Shown here: positions 14,771 through 20,127 of the stretch, piece after piece
How the letters are laid out: every line of letters starts with the position of its first letter
Numbering within the stretch: position 1 is the stretch's first letter
Virus record (IMG/VR): IMGVR_UViG_3300027770_000177
Coordinates: 1-32,353 of that record
Direction: 5' to 3' (one strand)
Length of the DNA: 32,353 nucleotides
Source: a virus
Notes under the pieces: model-generated
The model's input: the letters and a program-made list of their open reading frames with translations, nothing else
Databases searched by the model: none
Told to the model about the DNA's origin: nothing
Made by a program: the position numbers and the translations under genes

Positions 14771-14932
14771 TCAATAGTTTTCGTAATCGTAATTATTGCT
14801 GCAACCCTGATCTTCCCAACGTCCTTCAGCTTCACGCATCTGATCATTAGCTTCCTGATCTGCTAAATTATTCATGTAATCATCATAATTATTCATGGTT
14901 TGAATGTGGGCATCATGTAATTTGTTGTTCAT
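14771..14932 (-). CDS. Small acidic early protein
   Basis: A 53-residue, very polar protein (MNNKLHDAHIQTMNNYDDYM, then Asp/Asn/Glu-rich sequence ending NNYDYENY). It is the first gene of the leftward operon, and its ATG follows an AGGAG site. It is about 45 bases downstream of the predicted leftward -10 box. Products of this position in phages are often small host-takeover or regulatory proteins, but nothing in the sequence identifies a target. Confidence 0.55.
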   Translation of the reverse strand: MNNKLHDAHIQTMNNYDDYMNNLADQEANDQMREAEGRWEDQGCSNNYDYENY

Positions 14933-14956
14933 TTTGTTTCTCCTGTGAAGTTTTGT

Positions 14957-15019
14957 TTGCAATCTGGTATGGAAAGAATCATAATGACTACCGCAACACT
15001 TTGCAACATCATTTTGCAA
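14957..15019. promoter_or_regulatory. Candidate Cro operators (three TTGCAA sites)
   Basis: The divergent control region contains the palindrome TTGCAA at 14957-14962, 15001-15006 and 15014-15019, each preceded by T. The last two are seven bases apart and make a 19-base inverted repeat covering both promoters. Three related sites between divergent early promoters next to a Cro gene is the classical lambdoid operator layout. Binding by this Cro is inference. Confidence 0.5.
14978..15006 (-). promoter_or_regulatory. Leftward early promoter
   Basis: On the minus strand TTGCAA (15006-15001) and TATGAT (14983-14978) are separated by exactly 17 bases, a good sigma-70 pair. It would drive the 14932 to 11210 operon. 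The -35 box is the palindrome TTGCAA that also stands at the -35 position of the rightward promoter. Confidence 0.6.
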
Positions 15020-15031
15020 GTATTTTATAAC
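15001..15031 (+). promoter_or_regulatory. Rightward early promoter
   Basis: TTGCAA (15001-15006) is followed by TATAAC (15026-15031, 19-base spacing) or TTTATA (15024-15029, 17-base spacing). This would start transcription about 20 bases before the cro ATG at 15055. The spacing is less ideal than for the leftward promoter, so the exact boxes are tentative. Confidence 0.5.
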
Positions 15032-15054
15032 ATAAACAAATCAAAAGGTTACAG

Positions 15055-15231
15055 ATGCTAAAATCAGACGTTATTGCATATTACGGGGGCGTTCGGGCTG
15101 TTGCCGAGGCGTTGAAGCTGTCGACGCAGGCGGTTTCTGCGTGGAAAGCGATCATTCCGGAGGTGAATGCCTGGCGCATTTTCTCGATCACAAAGGGTGC
15201 GCTTGCAATCAATCAAGGGCTCTATGAGTGA
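15055..15231 (+). CDS. cro: Cro-like repressor (P22 Cro family)
   Basis: A 58-residue helix-turn-helix protein. It follows the P22 Cro pattern closely: MLKSDVIAYYGGVRAVAEAL, then KLSTQAVSAWKAIIPE, then AWRIFSITKGAL. Residues about 12-31 form the helix-turn-helix, with TQAVSAW the recognition helix. Cro represses early transcription from divergent promoters, and the gene is the first of the rightward operon, directly beside candidate operators. The ATG has AAGG upstream. No divergent CI repressor gene stands opposite, which is unusual for a lambdoid control region. Confidence 0.8.
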   Translation: MLKSDVIAYYGGVRAVAEALKLSTQAVSAWKAIIPEVNAWRIFSITKGALAINQGLYE

Positions 15232-15421
15232 TGCGGTGACTCTCCGCGATGGCCGGATCGTCAGCTCGAGCAGCGAGGCGTGGCGCCTGGAGTGCGAGGC
15301 CAGGACCATCCTCAAGCGCAAGGATCGGAAAGAATACCTTGAAAAAGTCAGGCAGAAACGGGGCGTGGATGCCGCGGTTGAGCTGCGGAATGAAATGCTT
15401 GCAATTAAAGATGGAAGGTAA
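15224..15421 (+). CDS. Small conserved early phage protein
   Basis: A 65-residue protein whose start overlaps the last eight bases of cro. It begins MSDAVTLRDGRIVSSSSEAW and continues RLECEARTILKRKDRKEYLE, mostly charged helix. I recognise this as a small family frequent in proteobacterial phages near cro and replication genes, of unknown function. No membrane segment or metal site is present. Confidence 0.7.
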   Translation: MSDAVTLRDGRIVSSSSEAWRLECEARTILKRKDRKEYLEKVRQKRGVDAAVELRNEMLAIKDGR

Positions 15422-15422
15422 T

Positions 15423-15494
15423 ATGATTTTTCTGCGTTGTGAGAGGCGCATAGGGAGTCAGAGAAAACAGTCTTTTTCGGGCTGGTCTATCTGA
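15423..15494 (+). CDS. Possible 23-residue leader peptide
   Basis: A short frame (MIFLRCERRIGSQRKQSFSG then WSI) follows a GGAAGG-like site and fills half of the 147-base gap before the replication gene. It is basic and has no membrane helix. It could be a leader peptide or chance; only the ribosome site supports it. Confidence 0.25.
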   Translation: MIFLRCERRIGSQRKQSFSGWSI

Positions 15495-15568
15495 CCGTTT
15501 CAAACCCGTCAAGGGTGCCGACTTCCCGGAACATCTCACCGGATAGGCCAGCACCGAAGGAGATTGTT

Positions 15569-16312
15569 TTGTTTTATTACCAGTTTAACATTGGCGATTA
15601 CATCAAACACACCTCGCATTTATCCCCGTTAGAGGATATTGCTTATCGCCGGTTGCTTGATAGCTACTACGACACTGAAAAGCCAATACCCAACAATATC
15701 CCACTGGTTTCCCGTAGGTTACGGATTGATGCTGATACTGTTGAAATTGTCTTGCTTGAATTTTTTGAAAAGACTGAAGAAGGGTATCGTAACAAGAGGG
15801 CAGATGTAGAAATTGAGGCTTATCACGCATTCCTTGATAAACAAAAAGCCAATGGAATTAAAGGTGGCAGACCAAAGAATAAACCCACCGATAACCCACC
15901 GTTATCCCAAGCCGAACCCAAAATAACCCTAAACACTAACCGAGAACCGTTAAACGAGAAACAACAACTATTAACCAGTACAAAAACAAAGACAGTTGCG
16001 CAGGGCGCGTGTAATTGTCCAGAAACTGTATCCGAGGAGGTTTGGCAGGATTTTTTGACTCTCCGCCGGGCAAAAAAGGCACCGCTTACAAAATCGGCGC
16101 TACGGGGCATAGAAAAGGAAGCTGGCAAGGCTGGCATCGAGATTGAAGCGGTTTTACGGGAATGCTGCGCTCGAGGCTGGACCGGATTTAAAGCGGATTG
16201 GATGAAGGGAAAAGCTGAACCGTTTAGCGTAGGAGCTGCGACCCGCAAGATTCTGGAACGCGAGCTAGAGAAAGAGGCTCGATTAATAAACCCGTGGGAG
16301 GAAATCCAATGA
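15569..16312 (+). CDS. Replication initiation protein, DUF1376 type
   Basis: A 247-residue protein. The N-terminal domain begins FYYQFNIGDYIKHTSHLSPL and continues EDIAYRRLLDSYYDTEKPIP, the DUF1376 pattern of phage initiators that occupy the lambda O position. A charged linker (KANGIKGGRPKNKPTDNPP) follows, then a helical C-terminal domain (WQDFLTLRRAKKAPLTKSAL, GWTGFKADWM). I chose a TTG start at 15569: it has AAGGAG six bases upstream and matches the usual N-terminus, while the frame's GTG at 15515 adds 18 unrelated residues. Its stop overlaps the next gene as ATGA. The linker DNA contains tandem 11-base repeats that may be the origin. Confidence 0.75.
   Translation: MFYYQFNIGDYIKHTSHLSPLEDIAYRRLLDSYYDTEKPIPNNIPLVSRRLRIDADTVEIVLLEFFEKTEEGYRNKRADVEIEAYHAFLDKQKANGIKGGRPKNKPTDNPPLSQAEPKITLNTNREPLNEKQQLLTSTKTKTVAQGACNCPETVSEEVWQDFLTLRRAKKAPLTKSALRGIEKEAGKAGIEIEAVLRECCARGWTGFKADWMKGKAEPFSVGAATRKILERELEKEARLINPWEEIQ
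15882..15903 (+). repeat. Tandem 11-base repeats, candidate replication origin
   Basis: AACCCACCGAT is followed directly by AACCCACCGTT, and related AACC-containing words continue to about 15950 before an A-rich stretch. In lambda the origin iterons lie inside the initiator gene at the linker between domains, and these repeats lie at the same place in this initiator gene. Only two full copies are present, so the call is tentative. Confidence 0.35.
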
Positions 16313-16791
16313 AACGGTCATGGTCGGTCAGGCTGCACCAAGTTTTTAAAAGTATGTACGCTCAAAAATTCTCGTCATTGTTCAAAGACGAAAGCGAGAT
16401 TGAGGGCTGGATAGACACATGGGCTCAGCTGGATGGCGATGCTGAATCGGTGCAAGCGGCTTTAAAGCAGCTGCCGGTTCAGTTTCCAGACTGGCCGCCT
16501 ACCTTGGGGCAGTTTCAGGCTTTACTGCAAAACAAGCCGAAATTGCTACTGCCGGGTCCCCCTCTTGAGCGCACCCAGCCCAGCGCAGAACAGGCCGCGG
16601 CGCTCGAGAGGGTGGCGACTGCAAAGCTAAACCCGCGGATGCCCTGGTGGACGGTCGACAAAGTGAAAAACCAGCAGCAGGTGGATTTCATCGTGATGCA
16701 GGCTCGGCATTTTGGGGCTGGATCTGACTCAGCGCAGTTTTTACGGAAATGTCAGGACGCAGGGGTTATTAATGGAATGGAGCTGGCATGA
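16309..16791 (+). CDS. Putative replication partner (helicase-loader-like)
   Basis: A 160-residue protein translated from an ATG overlapping the initiator stop, with GGGAGG upstream. It has a helical N-terminal domain (WSVRLHQVFKSMYAQKFSSL), then FPDWPPTLGQFQALL near residue 65, a WPP-containing motif like that in lambda P-type loaders, and a C-terminal helical region (MPWWTVDKVKNQQQVDFIVM). The order initiator then this gene is that of an O/P pair. No ATPase motif is visible, so it is not a DnaC-type loader. The role is inferred from context and the short motif. Confidence 0.5.
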   Translation: MKRSWSVRLHQVFKSMYAQKFSSLFKDESEIEGWIDTWAQLDGDAESVQAALKQLPVQFPDWPPTLGQFQALLQNKPKLLLPGPPLERTQPSAEQAAALERVATAKLNPRMPWWTVDKVKNQQQVDFIVMQARHFGAGSDSAQFLRKCQDAGVINGMELA

Positions 16792-16973
16792 AGTCACCCA
16801 GCCGACCACCGCCCAGCGTTGATTTAGTGTGTTTGCATTGCGGGAATACAAATTTCTTTGTGCGACACACCAACTATTATTGTAAACAATGCCGTAAGAA
16901 ACACGCTCGCAAGGTGCAGTCTGGATCGGGCGTTATCGCAGGGCCGTGTTACCACCGGCAAAACCCACTTTAA
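16788..16973 (+). CDS. Small zinc-ribbon protein
   Basis: A 61-residue protein with two CxxC pairs (LVCLHCGNTNFF, then YYCKQCRKKHARK), a clear zinc ribbon, and a basic stretch behind it that could contact nucleic acid. It overlaps the previous stop by ATGA. Such ribbons are common in early phage operons; the target is unknown. Confidence 0.65.
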   Translation: MKSPSRPPPSVDLVCLHCGNTNFFVRHTNYYCKQCRKKHARKVQSGSGVIAGPCYHRQNPL

Positions 16974-16985
16974 ATCGGAGGATTT

Positions 16986-17288
16986 ATGACTAGGGCAGAA
17001 CAGATTTACCGAGACTTTGAGCAGTTTGACATGAACAACCAGGAGGTCTGGAGGTTGTTTGAAAAATACGTGTTGATGATTATTCAGAAAGATTTTACCC
17101 ACTACGGCGCTTCAGCAGTCTTTGAGCGAATCCGCTGGCATGTTCAGATTGAGACCACCGGCAAAGAATTTAAACTCAACAACAATTATTGCGCTCATTA
17201 CGCTAGAAAATTTGAAGATCAATATCCCGACTATGCAGGGTTTTTTAGGGTTCGGCGGCTGGTCAGCGAGAATCAGAGGCCGAAATGA
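16986..17288 (+). CDS. Conserved hypothetical phage protein
   Basis: A 100-residue protein following a GGAGG site. It reads VWRLFEKYVLMIIQKDFTHY, then GASAVFERIRWHVQIET, KLNNNYCAHYARKFEDQYPD and GFFRVRR. I recognise this as a conserved family in phages and prophages, but no function is established. It is soluble and basic at its C-terminus. It is coupled to the NinB-like gene by a 4-base overlap, so it may act in recombination or replication. Confidence 0.65.
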   Translation: MTRAEQIYRDFEQFDMNNQEVWRLFEKYVLMIIQKDFTHYGASAVFERIRWHVQIETTGKEFKLNNNYCAHYARKFEDQYPDYAGFFRVRRLVSENQRPK

Positions 17289-17620
17289 TCTGTCCAGTTT
17301 GTGAGGAACGGAGGAATAATGGTCAGAATGCAGCCCAGTGGCCGATTTTGGGGGCGTGGGCAAAGCAGAAGCAGTGGCCGATTAATGGAAGCCTCTGCTG
17401 GCTGACCGACGAGGAATGGAAAGATGTATTGACCGCTGCTTTTGAGGGCGAGACTTCACCGCGGATCTCGCCTGGACTGGAAGGGGGAATGGTTATGCTA
17501 GGCCGACGAACCAGTCGTTACGGGAAAAAGCGGTTTTCGGAATGGCTGGATTGGCTGAATGCTGCCAGTCATCACGCAGGGATTAAAATACCGGCACCAG
17601 AGGGCTATGACGAAAGCTGA
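17285..17620 (+). CDS. ninB: NinB/Orf-like recombination protein, shortened
   Basis: A 111-residue protein with the NinB core: RRNNGQNAAQWPILGAWAKQ, WPINGSLCWLTDEEWKDVLT, then a central PGLEGGMVMLGRRTSRYGKK and FSEWLDWLNAA. Lambda Orf (NinB) is about 146 residues, binds single-stranded DNA and assists Red or RecFOR recombination. Here the normal N-terminal strand region is missing and replaced by MICPVCEE, and the C-terminus is also shorter. The start is fixed by the 4-base overlap with the preceding gene, so the short form appears natural. It may lack part of the dimer interface or have a partner supplying it. Confidence 0.75.
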   Translation: MICPVCEERRNNGQNAAQWPILGAWAKQKQWPINGSLCWLTDEEWKDVLTAAFEGETSPRISPGLEGGMVMLGRRTSRYGKKRFSEWLDWLNAASHHAGIKIPAPEGYDES

Positions 17621-17891
17621 GAAAAAGTGGATGCAGTCGGTGGCCGAGCTGGGCTGCATCGTCTGTCTGGAGGCAGGATTCGGCTACGTTCCCTGTTGCG
17701 TTCATCACATCCTAGAATCGGGTCGTAGGAAAGGTCACTTGCACACCATCGGGCTTTGTCCTGGCCATCACGCTTCAGGACTGAACAACGAGGAAGTGGT
17801 CAGCAGGCATCCGTGGCTGAAAGAGTTTGAACGACGTTATGGCACCGAAAAAGAACTCTGGAAAAAAACATGCGACGCGCTGCGAGGGTAG
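17607..17891 (+). CDS. Ref-like HNH nuclease (RecA-dependent family)
   Basis: A 94-residue protein matching the phage P1 Ref type: MQSVAELGCIVCLEAGFGYV, then CCVHHILESGRR, then HTIGLCPGHHASGLNN and FERRYGTEKELW. The paired cysteines (CIVC) and the histidines in VHHI and CPGHH form a zinc-stabilised HNH-type active site. Ref cuts DNA at RecA filaments. I chose the ATG at 17607, which overlaps the NinB-like gene by 14 bases; the frame upstream lies inside that gene. Together with NinB and VRR-NUC it extends the recombination function of the phage. Confidence 0.75.
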   Translation: MTKAEKKWMQSVAELGCIVCLEAGFGYVPCCVHHILESGRRKGHLHTIGLCPGHHASGLNNEEVVSRHPWLKEFERRYGTEKELWKKTCDALRG

Positions 17892-18154
17892 ATTCGAACC
17901 ACAACGAAATTGTCAAAGCCTTTAGGCAGCTAGGCTGCTCAGTGCTTAGTCTCGCTTCATTGGGCAAGGGAGTGCCTGACTTACTGGTGGCCGTACACGG
18001 TATCACATGGCTTGTAGAAGTAAAGGCAGGCAATGGTAAGGAAAACGCTCTGCAAACCGCGTGGGGGGCGTCCTGGCAAGGATCAAGGGCATTGGTGCGG
18101 AATACTGTGGATGTGGAATTATTGGTTAAAAGGATGTTGACGAGCAGATTTTGA
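17870..18154 (+). CDS. VRR-NUC type nuclease
   Basis: A 94-residue protein overlapping the HNH gene by 22 bases. It reads DSNHNEIVKAFRQLGCSVLS, then GKGVPDLLVAVHGITWLVEV, then KAGNG. The pattern E...PDL...EVK is a PD-(D/E)XK active site of the VRR-NUC group, with Asp in PDL and Glu and Lys in VEVK. Short stand-alone members are known mainly from phages and probably cut branched DNA. Here it could replace a RusA-type Holliday junction resolvase, as none is seen elsewhere. Confidence 0.75.
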   Translation: MRRAARVDSNHNEIVKAFRQLGCSVLSLASLGKGVPDLLVAVHGITWLVEVKAGNGKENALQTAWGASWQGSRALVRNTVDVELLVKRMLTSRF

Positions 18155-18170
18155 GGGGTTATTCTGTTAT

Positions 18171-18262
18171 TGCGTTGATCTCCTCCGTGAAACGCAAACC
18201 CGCTAAACGGCGACTTGAGCGATGCGGGCGCTCACCCGGCGGTCGCCGTTGCCTTGAAAGGC
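18171..18262 (+). promoter_or_regulatory. Structured RNA leader upstream of the ferritin-like gene
   Basis: The 112-base gap before the 18267 gene holds consecutive stems. Stem 1 pairs TGCGTT (18171-18176) with AACGCA (18191-18196) around a loop containing CTCCTCC. Stem 2 pairs AACGGCGAC (18206-18214) with GTCGCCGTT (18242-18250), nine bases. Inside it TGAGCG (18216-18221) pairs with CGCTCA (18229-18234). The inner loop GCGGG (18224-18228) can pair with upstream CCCGC (18199-18203), or its CGGG with downstream CCCG (18235-18238) as a pseudoknot. Stem 3, GCCTT with AAGGC (18251-18262), covers the AAAGG ribosome site of the next gene. This fits a cis-regulatory RNA. I do not recognise a known riboswitch class. 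Confidence 0.55.
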
Positions 18263-18266
18263 ACGC

Positions 18267-18635
18267 ATGGCTGATGTTGCTGATGTTGCTGATTTTGTCT
18301 TAGTGCTGCTGCATAGCGGCACTAACGCACATCTATTGCACCTCAAAACCGATAGTTATAGCAAACACAAAGCCTTGCAAAAATACTACGAAACAATCAT
18401 CGAACGCGTTGATGATTTTGTTGAAAACTATCAAGGTCGGTATGATTTAATTACCGGCTATTCGTCAGACTATCATCTGCCGATCGACGAGCCAGTCAAA
18501 TACATGACCGGTCTAAAAGATTTTGTCGAAGAATCACGCAAGCATTTACCGCAAGACAGCGAGCTGGTTCAGCTGGTCGACAATATCGCAGAACTCATAA
18601 ACTCTACACTCTACAAACTTCGTTTTCTTCACTAA
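18267..18635 (+). CDS. Ferritin/Dps-like protein
   Basis: A 122-residue, all-helical protein. It begins with tandem MADVADVAD, then FVLVLLHSGTNAHLLHLKTD, SYSKHKALQKYYETI and VDDFVENYQGRY. The spaced H, H, E, D and YQGR residues match ferritin-like phage proteins (DUF5856 type) that resemble Dps. Dps-type proteins bind DNA or store iron and protect against oxidation. Whether this one keeps a working iron site cannot be decided by eye. The AAAGG site lies five bases before the ATG and within a hairpin, so translation may be controlled. Confidence 0.65.
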   Translation: MADVADVADFVLVLLHSGTNAHLLHLKTDSYSKHKALQKYYETIIERVDDFVENYQGRYDLITGYSSDYHLPIDEPVKYMTGLKDFVEESRKHLPQDSELVQLVDNIAELINSTLYKLRFLH

Positions 18636-18646
18636 GGAAAATCATC

Positions 18647-18835
18647 ATGGCTTATGGAAATAATGCAAAAATGCCGGCTGGCGTTGTGTCATCCGACAAA
18701 ACAACCGACAAAAAAGAACCGATGCGCGGCGGTAATGCCCAGGGTATGCAAGACAAGACCGGCGCCGACAAGCAATTCAACACCGGCCGCAGCGAGTCTG
18801 TTTGCTATTCGCACGACCGTAAATCCTGCCAGTAA
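18647..18835 (+). CDS. Small polar phage protein
   Basis: A 62-residue, hydrophilic, probably disordered protein (MAYGNNAKMPAGVVSSDKTT, then KKEPMRGGNAQGMQDK, ending SVCYSHDRKSCQ). It follows a TAAGGAAAA ribosome site 11 bases after the ferritin-like gene, so both are likely on one transcript. A terminator-like hairpin follows directly. The function is unknown; low complexity and glycine content would suit a small virion component. Confidence 0.6.
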   Translation: MAYGNNAKMPAGVVSSDKTTDKKEPMRGGNAQGMQDKTGADKQFNTGRSESVCYSHDRKSCQ

Positions 18836-18837
18836 GC

Positions 18838-18870
18838 GAAAGCCCGACACTTCTGAGATGCCGGGCTTTC
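18838..18870 (+). terminator. Terminator-like hairpin after the early block
   Basis: GAAAGCCCG (18838-18846) and CGGGCTTTC (18862-18870) form a perfect nine-base stem directly after the 18835 stop. The stem ends in T residues but no long T-tract follows (CTAACC). It may be a weak or factor-dependent terminator or an RNA-processing site that separates the early and late blocks. Confidence 0.5.
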
Positions 18871-18897
18871 TAACCATCGCAATTGGGAGAAATTGAA

Positions 18898-19149
18898 ATG
18901 GCTGAATCTGACATTATAGAAAATTGTAGCTTTTGTCGATTTTTTAGAAATCATCAAATAATGGGAAACTGCAGACGTTTCCCGTTAATGCAGAACAAGC
19001 ACGAAACCGACTGGTGCGGTGAATTTGTCCGTATTGCCGGCATGGAACCGATCCACACCAGTGTGCCGACAACCATCACATTGATGCCGCCCCCACAGCG
19101 TAAACGTGGTCGGCCTGTGAAGGTAGCAGCGGCGAAGGTGGCAGCATGA
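18898..19149 (+). CDS. Cysteine-cluster protein with basic AT-hook-like tail
   Basis: An 83-residue protein with four cysteines arranged CSFC, then GNCRRFP, then DWCGEF. This is a small zinc- or iron-sulfur-binding pattern seen in other phage proteins. The C-terminus has QRKRGRPVKVAAAK, which resembles an AT-hook (RGRP core). I chose the ATG after GGGAGA instead of a TTG five codons upstream. The tail suggests DNA binding at A/T-rich sites; the function is otherwise unknown. It starts the block after the terminator-like hairpin and overlaps the co-chaperonin gene by 4 bases. Confidence 0.6.
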   Translation: MAESDIIENCSFCRFFRNHQIMGNCRRFPLMQNKHETDWCGEFVRIAGMEPIHTSVPTTITLMPPPQRKRGRPVKVAAAKVAA

Positions 19150-19403
19150 TCCGGCCGATGGGTAACAAGGTCGTTGTCAAGCCACTGGTGCGGCAGCTGT
19201 CGAACGTGCTGATTGTTAAAAACACGGAACCCTTTAACGAGGGAACCGTGGTGGCGACAGGACCAAAAGCAACCGAAATATCAGTCGGTGATTTTATTAA
19301 GTATGGTAACGGGGATTATCTTAAGTGGCCGACGCATAATATCGACGGTCAGGATTATCAGATAATCTCCGAAATGGATATTTGTGCAGTCGTAACTCAA
19401 TAA
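19146..19403 (+). CDS. Phage GroES-like co-chaperonin
   Basis: An 85-residue protein aligned by eye to GroES: MIRPMGNKVVVKP at the start, then GTVVATGPKATEISVGDFIK, then YGNG, ending ISEMDICAVV, which parallels the GroES ending SESDILAIV. GroES caps GroEL to enclose folding proteins. Phage versions such as T4 gp31 help fold the coat protein. It is about 12 residues shorter than GroES; the mobile-loop region is represented by RQLSNVLIVKNTEPFNEG, with hydrophobic LIV that could dock on host GroEL. It sits just before a capsid-decoration-like gene and the packaging genes. Confidence 0.75.
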   Translation: MIRPMGNKVVVKPLVRQLSNVLIVKNTEPFNEGTVVATGPKATEISVGDFIKYGNGDYLKWPTHNIDGQDYQIISEMDICAVVTQ

Positions 19404-19412
19404 GGAAAAATC

Positions 19413-19853
19413 ATGGCAAATTCTCAAGCAATAGGCGTGGCGTATCAAGATCAGGATATTATTAACGCAAACAATTCTTTGGTGAATGCCGTTACGGGTC
19501 AATTCGGTTACAACACCGGCAGCTCAACCGCGGTGCCAACTGCTGTGACGCAAGCAACTAACAAATCAACCGGTGTGACCGTCAACGCGCCTTGCGGAAC
19601 AATCACCATGAACAACGCCGCACTCACTGCCGGCTCTGAAGTCGCATTTATTGTGACGAATTCAATGGTTTCTGCATACGATGTGCCGGTCGTTGCTATC
19701 AAATCCGGTGCGACTACGGCAGGCACCTATTTGTTGTCGATCGCGGCGGTTGCTGCCGGTTCGTTCACGATTGTTGTGTCAAATGCCAGTGCAGGCTCAT
19801 TGTCGGAAGCTATCGTGATTTCTTTTGCTCTGGTTCACGTTGCACAGCAATAA
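19413..19853 (+). CDS. Capsid decoration-like protein
   Basis: A 146-residue beta-rich protein after a TAAGGAAAA site. From residue 42 it has the domain AVTQATNKSTGVTVNAPCGT, later TAGSEVAFIVTNSMV and ASAGSLSEAIVISFALVHVA. This domain recurs at the C-terminus of the 28296 protein (GTVTQATSKSTGVTLSKSTG, AGSLSEAIVIAFAVI). The shared domain suggests a surface module of the virion, such as a head fibre or decoration protein. The small gap after the co-chaperonin gene suggests they are expressed together. Confidence 0.6.
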   Translation: MANSQAIGVAYQDQDIINANNSLVNAVTGQFGYNTGSSTAVPTAVTQATNKSTGVTVNAPCGTITMNNAALTAGSEVAFIVTNSMVSAYDVPVVAIKSGATTAGTYLLSIAAVAAGSFTIVVSNASAGSLSEAIVISFALVHVAQQ

Positions 19854-20027
19854 ATGATAACGGTTGCCTCGCTCAAAGCGAAAATTACTGCGCTTGAGGC
19901 TGAATTGCAAAAGGCAAACGTCTTTGTGATTCAAGCCCAAGCGACAATCGGCGCTTATCAATCACTCATCATCGACTTAGAGGCACCTCATGCCATTGAA
20001 GAAATCAACCAGCCCGAAAGCGTTTGA
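19854..20027 (+). CDS. 57-residue coiled-coil protein
   Basis: A short gene starting one base after the previous stop codon (TAAATG). It encodes MITVASLKAKITALEAELQK with clear heptads, then a helical stretch and an acidic end (APHAIEEINQPESV). It overlaps the next gene by 38 bases in another frame. A role as a small oligomeric helper is likely, but not more can be said. Confidence 0.55.
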   Translation: MITVASLKAKITALEAELQKANVFVIQAQATIGAYQSLIIDLEAPHAIEEINQPESV

Positions 20028-20127
20028 GAAAAACATCAAGGCAGAAGTGAAAGCCGGAAAGCCCATCAAACAGGCCGTGGCGATCGCTTATTCCGTGAAA
20101 CGCGAAGCGGCGAAGAAGAAACGATGA
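19990..20127 (+). CDS. Conserved 45-residue basic phage protein
   Basis: A lysine-rich gene product, MPLKKSTSPKAFEKNIKAEV followed by KAGKPIKQAVAIAYSVKREA and KKKR. I recognise this tiny family as very conserved in proteobacterial phages, usually just before the packaging genes. It overlaps both neighbours, by 38 and 4 bases. High positive charge suggests nucleic-acid contact or a packaged peptide; no function is known. Confidence 0.7.
   Translation: MPLKKSTSPKAFEKNIKAEVKAGKPIKQAVAIAYSVKREAAKKKR

Larger units (their letters stand above)
14690..14943. repeat. Duplicated 16-base translation leader
   Basis: The minus-strand leader and start GGAGAAACAAAATGAA occurs twice, at 14690-14705 and 14928-14943, each giving the ribosome site and ATG of a separate early gene. 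The coding sequences that follow are unrelated. This looks like a reused translation signal or a trace of small-gene insertion next to a duplicated leader. Confidence 0.75.

Noticed and set aside
14695-14847. N-terminal extension of the 14694 gene
   Set aside because: It crosses an intergenic hairpin, has no ribosome site and overlaps the 14771-14932 gene.
15515-15568. GTG start for the replication protein
   Set aside because: The extra 18 residues are unlike the family, while the TTG at 15569 has AAGGAG at the right distance.
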